From Culex pipiens pallens (taxonomy: Eukaryota; Arthropoda; Insecta; Diptera; Culicidae), in contig NC_068937.1 in the NCBI RefSeq assembly GCF_016801865.2, positions 70,649,534 to 70,713,533 of the forward strand: a DNA stretch of 64,000 nt, read 5' to 3'. The notes under the pieces are model-generated. The model was not told where the DNA came from and did no database searches. It worked only from the letters and a program-made list of their open reading frames with translations. Shown piece by piece: positions 22,849-34,554 of the stretch. Position 1 is the first letter of the stretch. Each line of letters opens with the position of its first letter. A program made the translations under genes and the position numbers.

Positions 22849-25800
22849 TTATCCTCTAAACCAAGTGATGCATTCTTTGCGGAAACCTGCAATGGTTTGA
22901 ATGTTTTTAATCGCGTTAGGAAGTTGGTTCCAGATAGTAGCACCCCTTACTATGAAACTATTTCCGTAATGTGTTGTGCTGTGTCTTGGAATTATTAAAT
23001 TTCTAGTTCTAGTACTGCGGGCAATTTGTAATTTATCTGCTAAATAGGGTGGAACGGAAAAGTTTACTATTTTAAACATGGTTAAACAAGATCTGAATTT
23101 AATAAACTCTTTGAAAGGACAGCCTAACAATTCTTGCTGAAGGTGAGTCACTCTCGAATATCTATTTAAATTGTATACAAATCGTACACACGCGTTTAAA
23201 GCTACCCTTAACCTGTTCAAAGAAGCAGATGAAGCATTTAATAGCAAAACATCACTGTTGTGAATGCGGTTGGGAGGAGGGACAGGCGGGACGCAGAGAG
23301 AAGGAACACGGCACTAGTTACTGACTAAATACTTTAATATACTTCTAAATATGTAGCACGAACACTAAGCACAATGTTGTTCCTTCTGCTGCTGGTGATG
23401 GAGTGACGGATGTTGTTGTTGGTTGCGCGGCAGCTCAGCTGTCAGCGCGCACGACCAGGGTGGTGCAGAAAAGGTGACGCCAATCCTGGCGCGCAGTGTT
23501 GCCAAGACATGACAATCACCATACATGAAATGTGGCAACAATAGAGATTTAAAAAGTTTGAGTTTTACATTAACCGGTAACATACTTGCTGAGAGCTTTA
23601 AAGTTCTAAGTCCGATATAGATTTTTCTACATTGCCCATTCACATGACCATCCCATTCTAAATCATTTTTTAGAATGAAGCCAAGACTTGGATATTTAAG
23701 CACATACTCAAGAACGTTTTGACCGAGCGTTATTAAAGGCTGCTGATGTTCTGAGCTGTTTCTGGAAAAGAGCATAACTTTAGTTTTGGATGAGTTAATT
23801 GGTAGAAGATTAGAACATGACCAGTCATAAATGTTAGCTAAATCTTCATTTAATAATTGCGCCATTTGTGGAATAGACAGTCGATTAGAAGCTATGTAAA
23901 TCTGGACGTCATCAGCAAACATGTGAATTCTACAATGATTAATGTCAGTCATTAATGAATAAGGAAAATAAAAGCGGCCCTAAAATAGAACCTTGAGGTA
24001 CGCCTGAAATAATACTGGCTGAATCAGAAAAAAGGCCATTTGCGAAAACAAATTGTTTTCTGTTACATAAGTAATTTTGTAACAATTCTGTGGCACCAGA
24101 TGAAAATCCGAATTGCAGTGATAACTTTTGAATTAATTTAACATGCGACACGCGATCAAATGCTTTTGCAAAATCGATAAAGACCGAAAAAGCTTTTCCC
24201 TTTTTGTCAATTACACTAAGAATATCGTCTAGTACCTTAACTGTAGCCGAAGTCGTATTATGATTTTTTCGAAATCCTGATTGATTACTGTTAAGAATAT
24301 CAAAATTGTCCAAATAGGTTTGGATTTGGATTTTCAATATTTTCTCAAAAACTTTTGAAAGTGAAGAAAGAATACTTATCGGGCGTAAATTGTTCAACTC
24401 TAGACTTCTAGACTTTTTTCTGATTGGTATAACTTTAGTCATTTTCCAAGCTCGGGGAAATTTTGATGATAATATGATCATATTGAAAATGAAAGTTATT
24501 TTATGAATAATTTCAGGCAAAATAAGTTTAATAAAACGGATAGGAATATCATCCATACCTACTGCATTTGACTTCACCGAATTAATTGCATTAATTATAT
24601 CATTAGCATTTACCTCTGAAAAACGAAAGCCTTCATTGTTCCTTGGTACTATTGGAGGGTGTGACAAATCTTGAGTAAAATTTGAGGTAAAATAGTTGTT
24701 GATTTCTGCGTTAGAGTTGGGGAATTTCACATCATGTTTTGATTTATTAGAAATATTTAGTTGTTTTAACTTGTTCCAAAGGTCTTTACTAGACACTGAA
24801 GAATCAACTCGAGATAATTAGATTTAGCCTCATTGATTAGATGTGTGACTTTATTTCTCAATCTCTTAAACTGACTGTAATTAGTAAAATTCTTATCAGT
24901 TTTCCATATATTATATGCGAGATCTCTTTCGATCATTGCTTTCATAATATTGTTGTTAAACCAGGAATTCTTTCTAGGTACAAATTTGCGAAGGTGAATA
25001 AAACGGTTAAATAAGTTACGAATATGTTGATTGAAAAAGTCAAGTGCAATGTCCGGATCATTCATAGAAAATAATTGTGACCAGTTAATGGAATTAACTG
25101 CTTCAATTAAGGCAGGTAAATTGACATTATTGTAATCCCTGAAGTAATATATTTCATCTTCAAAAGAACTTAGATTTAACGATGCAAAAATCATATCATG
25201 TTTTGAAAATCCACCAGCTGAGACTTGATTAAAATTGTGAACAAAATTTGTATTATTTGTTAAAAAAAGATCTAAAAGAGAACAACCTCCACTGTGGAAG
25301 TGTGTCGGGAAAGAATTCACGCAACAAATTCCAAGATGATCTATGGCATTCAAGAAATTATTTGAAAGTGTTCCTGATTTGCTAATATCGGTGTTAAAAT
25401 CGCCTACAATAACGACATTTTCATAACTAGTAAAAAATTCTGAAAATAAAGAGGACACAATTTCAGAACAGTTAACACGAGGTGGATTGTAAAAAACACC
25501 CAGCAAAAACTTTTCTCTATTGCAATGAATTTCAATCAGTAAATATTCAGTTGTGTTCAATGTATCATTTTTAGATAAAGTCAAAATTTTACAGGTTAAG
25601 TTGGATTTATAGTACACAAGAATTCCTCCACCACGAGCGCATTTTCGATCATTTCTTATTAGATTATAACCTTCAAGAGAAATTAGTTCATCGGGTATGT
25701 TGTCGGTTAGCCATGACTCAGTTACGCATATTATGCTTACTTTACTGTTGCTAAAGCAAATTTTAAATTCATTGAACTTGCTCAACTGTCGAGCACAAAT

Positions 25801-25917
25801 ACTTTGAGCATTGAGATGACAAATATTCAATTTACTGGAGTCGAGAGCACAATTCATCACGACACGTGGAATAAAACAGTTTAATTGTGAAGGGGTGGCA
25901 CTACTATTATCCAGCAT
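22849..25917 (-). pseudogene. CR1-like ORF2 endonuclease-RT, disrupted
   Basis: Block 25917-24766 (383 codons) holds the APE-type endonuclease: NICHLNAQSICARQLSKFNE, CVTESWLTDNIPDE, GDFNTDIS and SKHDMIFAS. Block 24796-23945 holds RT: NNLRPISILSSLSKVFEKIL, QSGFRKNHNTTSATVKVLDD and SGVPQGSILGPLLFSLFIND. Block 23952-23530 holds FADDVQIYI and LPINSSKTKVMLFSRN. Block 23247-22849 holds the C-terminus. Frames change near 24780 and 23948, and a 258-bp solo LTR splits HFMYGD from VLLLNA. Removing the LTR and one copy of its duplication restores the junction in frame, so that insertion is later than the loss-free ancestor. Confidence 0.88.
23257..23514. mobile_element. Solo LTR, 258 bp, TSD ATCAC
   Basis: The segment begins TGTTGTGAATGCGG and ends GCCAAGACATGACA (TG...CA). 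It is flanked by the 5-bp direct repeat ATCAC (23252-23256 and 23515-23519). The CR1-like ORF2 reads through exactly when the segment and one ATCAC are removed. No second copy of this LTR is in the window. A solo LTR implies excision by LTR-LTR recombination of a 5-bp-TSD element (gypsy or BEL type). Confidence 0.85.
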
Positions 25918-26546
25918 TAGTTAAAAGATAAAAAGTCGGAATTGAAAAATGCATCACCATGGTTAATGAGGACAAAATAAAAATAACTAAGACTAAGAAA
26001 AACAAGTTTGAGTTCAAAATAATTAAAAAAAACAATTCAAATAAAGTGAACCTTAGATCCCTACACATGCTCTTTGTGATTCGAATGGAAATAATCAAAA
26101 AGGTTTCAACAAAGTGTGATATAAGTGTTTAATCACCAACGACACGGCGCAGCAGCATGATCCAACAAATTCGGTCCATCCAGCAGATCCAACGACCCAG
26201 CGACAGCAACGGACTCCACTCGGTCCAGCCGAGGAGTGATCCCAACGATTCTAACGGGCAGCAGCAGCAACGAATCATCAACAGCAACGAGCTCAACTCG
26301 ATCAAATCGAGGAGCTGGAAGTTGATTTACGAACCGGAACAAGACTTTCAGGAAGGATGGAGTCAAGGATAACGAGGGATCGGAAACAAGGACTAGCTTG
26401 GAAGGAAAAAAGAAAAGCAAATCTGGATAGGTTGAACGTTGGTGCTATATTCATAGCCGAACTTTCAGGAGGGGAAGATAACACGGGAAAGAAGGAAAGG
26501 AGTCAAGGAAGTTGTCGTGGTAGGAACGGGTGTTTACTAGGAAAGG
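25918..26546 (-). other. CR1-like inter-ORF spacer (copy 1)
   Basis: About 630 bp between the ORF1 stop and the ORF2 start. The plus strand is rich in CAGCAG/CAACAG/GATCC-type motifs (CTG-rich on the element strand) at 26150-26310, followed by AAGACTTTCAGGAAGGATGG. Copy 2 has a spacer of similar length, composition and the same GACTTTCAGGAGGGG-type motif at 52990, so this is a conserved part of the element. Confidence 0.7.
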
Positions 26547-27335
26547 TTACTCTGCCAACTGCTCCAACGAATTCACAAGCTTCGCTTCGCCCCCCTCCGC
26601 CGGTTTCACGAAGATGAATCCATCCTTGGTGTAGACGCTGTGAAGCTTTCCTGACTTCTTGAGTTTGAGTGCCGCACCCTTGATCGACCGAGCTTGATCC
26701 GTCAGGTTCTCGTTCAGATAAACCCTCTTGTTCACATTGAAGCCAAGATGCGTCAAGGAGAGATTGTGCGACGATAAATAGCGGAAGTAGAAGTCATCTC
26801 TAGCAGCACGGAAGGCGAATTGCAGCAGAATCGGTGGAGTTGAGCCAGGTGCAATCGGGGGCCGAGCCAATCGCTTCGTGTAGATAAGTGGAAGTTCACG
26901 TTCGCCATAGCCAAGTGCCGCCGACGCACTCTTCACAAAACCAAGTAGGTCTTCGGGTTGATGATATGGAACGCCAGAGAGCAGCAGATCATTCGATTTG
27001 GCATTTTTGAGGTGGCGTTCATGATTGAGATTAACGTTGTTTTGAGTAAGTGCGAGGGCATCAGACAAATTGTTGATCTCCACAGAGCACCGGTCCTTGA
27101 ATGATTGCACATCCTCGCGAAGTGTAGTGAACTCGGCCTGCAGGTCACTTTTGCAGGTGTCGATTCTGGTGTTGGTGTCATCAAACATCTGTTTCATCCT
27201 GGTCAAAAGTTCGTCGAAGGACTGGATTCGGTCATCGGTCTCGTCCAAATCGTCTCTCGAGCGTTTAAAGTTGGTACCATCCTTGCTGGAAACAGATGAC
27301 TTTTTTTTGTCTTCTGTTTTCTTCGTTCCACTCAT
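26547..27335 (-). CDS. CR1-like ORF1 (coiled coil, FP-like C-terminus)
   Basis: A 262-residue protein starting MSGTKKTEDK. An in-frame ATG 53 codons upstream exists, but the Lys/Ser-rich start aligns better with the ORF1 of copy 2. Residues about 30-110 are heptad-like (ELLTRMKQMFDDTNTRIDTC, CSVEINNLSDALALTQNNVN), probably coiled coil. A central SNDLLLSGVPYHQPEDLLGF segment resembles an RRM-like core. The C-terminus (VYLNENLTDQARSIKGAALK, LHSVYTKDGFIFVKPAEG) resembles the FP-type C-terminal domain found in many CR1/L2-group ORF1s. No zinc knuckle. Likely an RNA-binding chaperone. The frame is intact although its partner ORF2 is broken. Confidence 0.82.
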   Translation of the reverse strand: MSGTKKTEDKKKSSVSSKDGTNFKRSRDDLDETDDRIQSFDELLTRMKQMFDDTNTRIDTCKSDLQAEFTTLREDVQSFKDRCSVEINNLSDALALTQNNVNLNHERHLKNAKSNDLLLSGVPYHQPEDLLGFVKSASAALGYGERELPLIYTKRLARPPIAPGSTPPILLQFAFRAARDDFYFRYLSSHNLSLTHLGFNVNKRVYLNENLTDQARSIKGAALKLKKSGKLHSVYTKDGFIFVKPAEGGEAKLVNSLEQLAE

Positions 27336-27505
27336 GATCGCTGTCAAATGATGAGTGGTTCCAGTGAGTGACTTAGGAGAAGGAGAGTAATCCGACAATA
27401 TGGCGAAGGTTTGAGGAAAGTCTCGTGTCCAGCTGCAAAACTTCGTCGTCGTATTTGGCTTCTGGCAGCAGGAACTAAAAATGTACTCCAGCAACTACGG
27501 GAACT

Positions 27506-29409
27506 AGCACTCTGTGGCGCGTTGCGAGGGCCATGCGAAGAGGTTCCGTTCCGAACGAGAGTGTGGAAAAATCGGACAAGTGGATATTGGATTTCGCCAA
27601 GAAGGTGTGCCCGGACTCGGTGCCGACACAACCATCATTCGACGTTGTTGATGGGAGCGATGCTAATCCTCCCTTCTCGATGGTAGAGCTCTCCATAGCA
27701 CTATTGACGGGCAACAACACTGCTCCTGGTCCGGACAAGATCAAGTTCAGCTTGCTGAAGAATCTTCCGGACGTCGCCAAGCAGCGTCTGTTGAATCTGT
27801 TCAACAAGTTCGTGGAGCAGAACATAATTCCACACGAATGGCGACAGGTCCGGGTGGTTGCCATTCAAAAGCCCGGTAAGCCGGCATCCGACTACAACTC
27901 GTATCGTCCAATCAGCTTGCTGTCGTGTCTACGCAAGTTGCTGGAGAAGATGATCCTCGACCGCCTCGAACCATGGATGGAACGAGAGCACTTGCTGTCA
28001 GACACGCAGTATGGCTTCCGGAGAGGCAAGGGAACAAGCGACTGTCTAGCCTTGCTGGCCACAGGAATCGACATAGCCCGTGGTAAAAAACAGCAAATGG
28101 CTTCTGTCTTCCTAGACATCAAGGGTGCATTCGATTCAGTCTCCATCGAGGTGTTGGGAGTAAAGCTTCGGCGGAGCGGTCTCAATCCGACGATGTGCAA
28201 CTTCCTCATCAACCTGTTGTCAGAAAAACACATGCACTTTGTGCAAGGTGATCTGGCAATCACCCGGATAAGTTACATGGGTTTGGCACAAGGCTCACGC
28301 CTTAGTCCATCCATGTATAACTTCTACGTCAGCGACATCGATGATTGCTTGACCGGAGACTGCACCCTTATACAGTACGCAGATGACGCAGTGGTGTCAA
28401 TCGCTGCCAAGAAGGAAGTCGATCTGCTAGAACCCTTGCAAGATACCCTGAACAACTTGGCCCATTGGGCAGTTGGAAAGGGTATTGAGTTCTCTCCGGA
28501 GAAGACGGAACTGGTCGTTTTTACGGGGAAGCATGAACCGGCACAGCTCAATCTTTCTCTCTCGGGAAAGACTATCGAGCAGTCGGACCACTTCATGTAC
28601 ATGGGTACCATCTTCGATCAAAAGGGAACATGGGGGAAGCACATCAACTACCTGAAGCAAAAGTGCCTGCAAAGAACTAATTTTCTGCGCAGTGTCTCTG
28701 GCAACCGGTGGGGTGCTCATCCTTCTGACCTGCTTCGACTGTACAAGACAACGATACTCTCGGTGCTGGAATATGGCAGTTTCTGCTTCCAGTCAGCTGC
28801 GAAATCACGCTTGTTGGTTCTCCAGCGGATACAGTACCGAAGTCTTCGCATTGTCTTGGGATGCATGCACTCAACTCACAACATGACCCTCGAGGTCTTG
28901 GCGGGAGTATTGCCTCTGCGAACTCGTTACTACGAACTGTATTACCGGTTCCTGATCCGGTGTGATTACAGGAATAAACTGGTAATTGACAACTTTGAAA
29001 CGTTGCTGAACCTTCACGTTGAGTCTCGGCGCATGCTTCTATACTATGACTTTATGTCATCGTGGGAGTGGAGCCCGAGCACAACGGTACAGCGCACGCC
29101 TCCGTTAACCAGCAGCACCCTGATTGGCTTCGACACGTCCATGAAAGCCGATACTCGCGGTATCCCAAACCATCTTCTGCGGGGAGTTGTACCGTCGATC
29201 TTCGCATCAAAGTACAACCATGTTCCTCCAAACAACAGATTCTTCACCGATGGCTCCAAGCTCGATGGCTGTACGGGCTTCGGTGTTTATCATTAATCTT
29301 ATCAGCTGTTCTTTAAGCTGAAGGACCCGAGTTCGGTTTACGTCGCAGAGTTAGCCGCGGTTTACTGCGCACTGCGAATCATCGAGACCATGCCACCTGA
29401 CCACTACTT
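27506..29409 (+). pseudogene. I/Loner-like ORF2, RT and first half of RNase H
   Basis: Open from the truncation point: RT motifs NNTAPGPDKIKFSLL, IQKPGKPASDYNSYRPISLL, GFRRGKGTSDCLALLATGID, FLDIKGAFDSVS, GLAQGSRLSPSMYNFYVSDI and YADDAVVSI. A conserved thumb/linker follows (NFLRSVSGNRWGAHPSDLLR, YGSFCFQSA), then the start of RNase H (FFTDGSKLDGCTGFGVYH). An in-frame TAA at 29294 interrupts RNase H, but the frame continues (YQLFFKLKDPSSVYVAELAA) to MPPDHYF at 29409, where the LTR element enters. An RT followed by RNase H is the hallmark of the I superfamily. The endonuclease is lost by truncation. Confidence 0.9.
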
Positions 29410-30742
29410 TGTAACTTTTGTCTTGCGCGGCCTTAGAGTTACATGCTACCAGGCAAGGGCATCGAAGCATAAAACTCAGTGAGGGTTGTGGGAGGTCCAA
29501 ATGACTCCCAATTTCTCTCAAGGGTCGGCATGCGCTCCTGCTCACGAGGCAGGAAAACACAATGTGTCGCTTCAAGGTAAACTCCTCGGTTTATTCTTGT
29601 TGACGTCACTTTATTCACGGCTACCTTCTCTACCTGTCCTTTCCCTAACCCACTTCCTTACTGGCTATCTCCTACCTTTTCACTCTCTTCTGTTCCGTGG
29701 GTGGTACTTCTCTTCGGGGCCCCTCAGCTACGCCTGCCGCTGCTCTGCTTCCGGATCTCCGGAACCAACCTCCGGCCGTCTCGTTCTGCTGCTCGCTGGC
29801 CTGGGGGTGGACGTTGAACTCGCCGGCGTCCCGGCGTCGTTGTGGTTGCTGCTGCAGTCTTCGCTGACCCCTTCGTGTGACTGCCCTAGCGCCCTCGAGT
29901 GTGGTGACGGACTCGAGCTTCCACGTCACCGAAGCTCTGTGGGACTTGCCCGGTTTCCGGCGCTGGATTGTCGTGGTAGGGCAGGTCTTCGGTGTGGCTT
30001 GTGGTTCGGGGGTTTCCAAAATGGAGGACGCAGACGACCTAGCGATGTCGGCTAGTCGCTGCTCGTCGATACCGCAATTGACGACGGTAGACGGTGACGC
30101 TAGCGGTCACGGATGTTGGGTGGAACCACGACCGAACCGGGGAATGTTCCGTAGCGAAGCTACGCGAACTTTAGTCCTAGACTAAGGGGTTCTGTGGATG
30201 AGATGAGGGGGGGGGGGGGATTGTAATGGCGGTCCTATCTAGTCTGGTCACACGCGGCACGGATCAGGGTTGTTGGAGGGTTCGCGGGGAATTACCTGGA
30301 GTTCCTGGAGTTCTCGCTTCTCCCAGTCTCCTCTGTCCTCCGTGAAGTCCTTTGACCGCTTCCTGGCACTGGCACTTCACAACACTCCGTCGAGCTGTAG
30401 ACGAAGCTACGACGGCTTTCGCGACTTGTCGCACTTCAATACACCGGGCAAATGGCCGATGAAAATCCGGGCCTCATCCCGCGAACCTCTGATCCGGCGA
30501 ATCCTGGAAAACCCGCCCATCATCATCATCAGTTTCGCCACCCCCAATGGCCGCCCATTCGTTGATCCTCGGCCCTCTGGTGGTGGCTAGCAGAACTGCT
30601 CCTCTTTATAGGCGCTTTAGTACGGAAATGGCTGCGTCCGTACACGGGAGACATAAACCGACTCGTCTCACTATCCACGAACACACGCACTCCCCTGCCT
30701 CTGTGTCACCGGAATTCTCCCACAACACACCCACTGGTTACA
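29410..30742 (-). repeat. 3' LTR (1333 bp) of the non-autonomous LTR element
   Basis: TG...CA ends on both strands. On the element strand a TATAAA lies about 135 bp from the start (plus-strand TTTATA near 30604) and two AATAAA signals lie near the far end (plus-strand TTTATT near 29588 and 29611), which supports the minus orientation. A run of 13 G lies near 30207. Open frames of 115 (-) and 189 (+) codons occur identically in both LTRs; their sequences show no domain and are probably incidental to the GC-rich composition. Confidence 0.9.
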
Positions 30743-33700
30743 CTCTCCTCCCACTCGGGTAAAAAAATATTAGTGAAGCTAATATTTTTTTTAACATTCA
30801 CTTTAATAAAAGGCTGCGTCCTGCTGAACCTTGTATCATTACCACTACACATTGACAAACGAACTGTACACTTCTTATCTTTTCCGCGCAGTTGTTGACA
30901 AAATCTACTGGAATCAATTCGTATTCTACTAGGTCCTGCAGACGAATACCTGAAAGGAGACGTTTCGCACAGTGTGGACTTGTGTTGGGGTCATAAGGTT
31001 TCATCGTTGTAACCCGAAGGTCCAACTCCACGCTGTTTAATTGGTTTCACCAGTGTACGGGCCCTCAATGTTTATTCAACTCCGGCCTCCAGCAACACAA
31101 CACAAAGTACTACTAACCAACAAAGTCGAGGAACAATTCAAAACCTTTAATAAATATTTACAAATATATACAAAACAAAATATTTACACATTAAAAGATA
31201 TTTACAAATCAAGACTATGAAAAAGTCTGATAAAAAAACCAACGCATGCAAATAAATAACAAATTAAAATTTTGAAGCATGCAAATAAATAACGAAGAAA
31301 ACAAAGAAAATTATTCCGGAATATTTACAAAAATAAATTATTTACATATTTCAAACTACCGCCCATGTACGGTTTGAAATATTTCATCGCACGTTACGAT
31401 CTATGCGTGACGCGGTGCACTGTCGGATAGTGCGCTACCGACCTAGTACTTCACTACTTTTGACATTCTTCATCTGTGTATGTGCGAACTCTGTAGAACC
31501 ATCAGACTGTCAAATTCAATAACAAATGTGGTAAAGATATTTTGTGAAAAAGTACTGCTTGAAGATTCAGTCCGAAAAACTGAGATTTGGGAAGGTTACC
31601 GTCAGAAACATTGGCCAAAATGAACAATGACGTAACTAGTTCTCCTCCAAAGTGACTTGTGTCGATTTTTCGACTGAATCTTTATCAGAGAAGTGATTGT
31701 TTTATGTTTATGATTTTTAGGTTATGGCATGAGGATTAGATGCGATTCCAGGTAAGTTTAATGAAATAATTCTAAACTGAAGTGAAATTTCTGTTGATTT
31801 GGCATTTTCTTGTTAATAATGACTAAAGATTGATTTATGTGGGTTCTAGATTTTCTTAAATTGGGTTCATTGAGTTTATTGCCATCTCAAAAGCTTTGAT
31901 TTATGATCGTTTCTCAAGGTCATTTTGGTTCATTCAATTATTTGGCACATACACTTACGACAATCGGTTGATCAATGGCTAACACACCTTGACAAAACTC
32001 TAAAAACTTTTTTAACAGAGTTCTGACTTAGGTCGTACGGCACAATCAATCATCCAATAACGTTTCATTCTATTATTTCCAATCATCAATTCAAATTCAT
32101 TCATAGTTCATTCATTCCTCAACATTTCACTCATACTTTTCCATTTTCTTCAACTGCTTCAATGATTTACATCATACAACACCAGCATACAAACTGGTCG
32201 CTACTACAACCACAAACTTCTCACGTTACACACGTGTCTACACTTGCTCCACCTGGCGTTACGAGTAAGGAAAGATAGATAGTGTTTCTAGAGAAATTGT
32301 TAACAGAAACCACTACTACTAACCGAAATCAACCAAGTTTCGCGAAGCCATCTACTACTTCACCTTCTCAGGTACAACAACCCAAGTTACGGCTGATACC
32401 AACAATTATGCGCAGCATAACTCATGCTCGCAGCTGGATTCACTCAAACCGCCGAACTAACTCACCATCCCGATGGATGTCCTATGAGTAGTTATAAAAT
32501 TGGCAACTCCTGTGCCTAAAATTGGCAACTCCTGTGCCTAAACTTCTTCTTATTTCTGTCCCGGGACTCCCACTTTACTAAATTTTGCCACTCTTGGGCC
32601 AAACACGGGTCCTGCACCTTGCAGTCTCGACCCTGGAGCAACGGACACAGTCACCCTAGCCGGTTCGGAGTGATTATGTACAAAATTAGATTGGTAGACC
32701 TCTAGAAAAACTATTAGCAGAGGTAGCTACGCCCCAAGTGTACCACTTTCTTCACCAAACTAGTCGCTGTTCCTAATCTCCATTTAATTTTAGGGATTTT
32801 TTTTTTGGCCGAATTCATCGCACCTCCCTAACTCCTTCAACATCAACACAACTCACCAACAGGTAAGTCAACACGAAACATACAGTTCCTACTTCTACTA
32901 ACACGCACAAAAATTCCTAGACACCACATTTATGTTGCCATTGACTCACTGTAAGCATACCTTACAGACTGAATCAGTTGGAGAATCGACGAAAAAAGAA
33001 CTATTAACTTCCTCGAAACCCATTGATCAGTCCAACTGGTTCGCTAACAGGACTCTGGCTAAAACATAACAATTTTAAGGACTTTTCTAGTAGTTCTAGT
33101 ACACATTGTTTGCCTCTTAAACAACACATAATCACACTTTACAACATGTGGAAACTCAACTCCACAAACACTTACTTTCCTTTTTATCAGCCTTCAGCTG
33201 AACTTCCTTCTTTACTTTTGAACAAGATTAGGTGGAAACATCTAGGAATTCTATTAAAAGAATCAGACTTTCATTAAAAAATTGTTCTACGGTAAAATTT
33301 CTTCTTTGTCTCACATAACCCAAACAAAATTTGTGTTATGGAAACTCCTACAACATACATTCTCACAAAACTCACGACAAAAATACATTCAAAATTGTGT
33401 GCACATCTGCACAACACCTCATTATTTTTTACTGTGTATAGAAAGCAAACTTTCACAGTTGCTCTAAAGCTTAAGTTTGTTTACTATTCTCTCTTCTAGT
33501 ACATCATATTTTTTAATATCTTATCAAAAGAGCTTTTTAGTACAAAAATTTTTCCTAGTACAAAAGTTGTACACAAACACATTGGCCATTTTTATGCTTT
33601 TCAGGGGTGGTGGGTGGAAAAATCTTTGAAATATTTCATTCTAGGGTCGAATTGGTAATTGTCGCATCATTCATTCAATTCCTTTCATTCAAACTCACTA

Positions 33701-34554
33701 AAAATTGTAAAAGATCTACTTTCGCTTTCATGCAATCAAATATTAAAGTTTTTATAGCTTTCGTTGATACTAATTTATCACATTTTCGTTTCTTTTCAGC
33801 AAATATCACAGAATTTTATCACAGAAGTCTCATCACAGATGTCAAATTTCAACTAGTTTATCGATCATCGTGGACCTGAATCATCAGAACAAATCAGCTG
33901 ATCCTGTTTTAGTACAATTAAGTAGAATTAGAAAAGAACTAAGGTGATTTGCTTTCCTGTTAATTTATTATTCTTGTTTGAGACAAACGCTTGTTAATTT
34001 GAAAAATTGCTAGTTATGATGCATTTAGCGAAAGCATAATTAAAATATTCTATTTGAAACAATCTCAAAAGAGACGAAAAATAATTGGAAAATCCTAGAC
34101 TTGTTAAAGCTTTCAAAATCTGTTCATCACAGTAAATCACAGTTTATTTCATGTTGTAACTAGGTAGAGTTCCAAATAAATAGGTTTGTTTGTCCGGTGT
34201 TTTATTTACAGTCCTGAAAGAAACGCACTCCACAGATCAAGAAATGATCCGGATTTTTGAAAAACTTAAATTTATGACTAGATCTGGTAAATTTCCGACA
34301 CCTTTTTAAATTGAACCTTCTCTTTGTTGGCAGTCTCTCACTATCATTGACAGAACTCCAAAACCCCTCAAATATGAACTGATTCGTCAGGTAAATTTGG
34401 TCAAAGACAGCCGTGCAAGTGTAACTTGTAAGTTTATCAAAGTGCATTGGGAACGACCAAGGGCGTTTTCCCAGAGACTTCGGCAACCTATTATTAAAGT
34501 TGAACGTGTTTCCTACACAAGTAGCATGAACTAATTTTAAGTTGGGCGCCAAAT
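30743..34554 (-). other. Interior of the non-autonomous LTR element, no gag/pol
   Basis: This 3.8-kb stretch has no open frame above about 90 codons and no zinc knuckle, protease, RT or integrase motif on either strand. The left 1 kb is mixed in composition; the rest is AT-rich (31140-34500). A 41-bp palindrome-like motif, TATTAGTGAAGCTAATATTT, sits at 30765-30790. A tandem repeat of about 19 bp (AATTGGCAACTCCTGTGCCT) occurs twice at 32498-32540. The function is presumably only packaging and priming signals. Confidence 0.8.
34539..34551 (-). promoter_or_regulatory. Primer-binding site TGGCGCCCAACTT
   Basis: Lies three bases inside the 5' LTR (right LTR, minus orientation) and has the TGG start expected for pairing with a tRNA CCA end; TGGCGCCCAAC-type sites are common in LTR elements. 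Which tRNA it matches was not determined. Confidence 0.75.

Larger units (their letters stand above)
22700..27504 (-). mobile_element. CR1-like non-LTR retrotransposon, copy 1, interrupted
   Basis: Minus-strand element with an ATAAATAA-type 3' end near 22705, ORF2 (25917 down to 22849), an inter-ORF spacer of about 630 bp, ORF1 (27335-26547) and 5' UTR up to at least 27494. The 5' region was the target of the I/Loner-like insertion (target duplication CTACGGGAAC), and the remainder of the target resumes at 41299. ORF2 contains a solo LTR and at least two frameshifts, so the copy is dead. The layout matches copy 2 at 49515-54169. Confidence 0.85.

Noticed and set aside
26547..27335. Integrated baculovirus FP-like gene
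   Set aside because: The FP-like C-terminus occurs in ORF1 of CR1/L2-group elements, and the neighbouring ORF2 and layout identify a retrotransposon.
29486..30055. 189-codon frame as a cellular gene (also at 34631-35200)
   Set aside because: It lies wholly within both copies of an LTR, antisense to the element, and has no recognisable domain.
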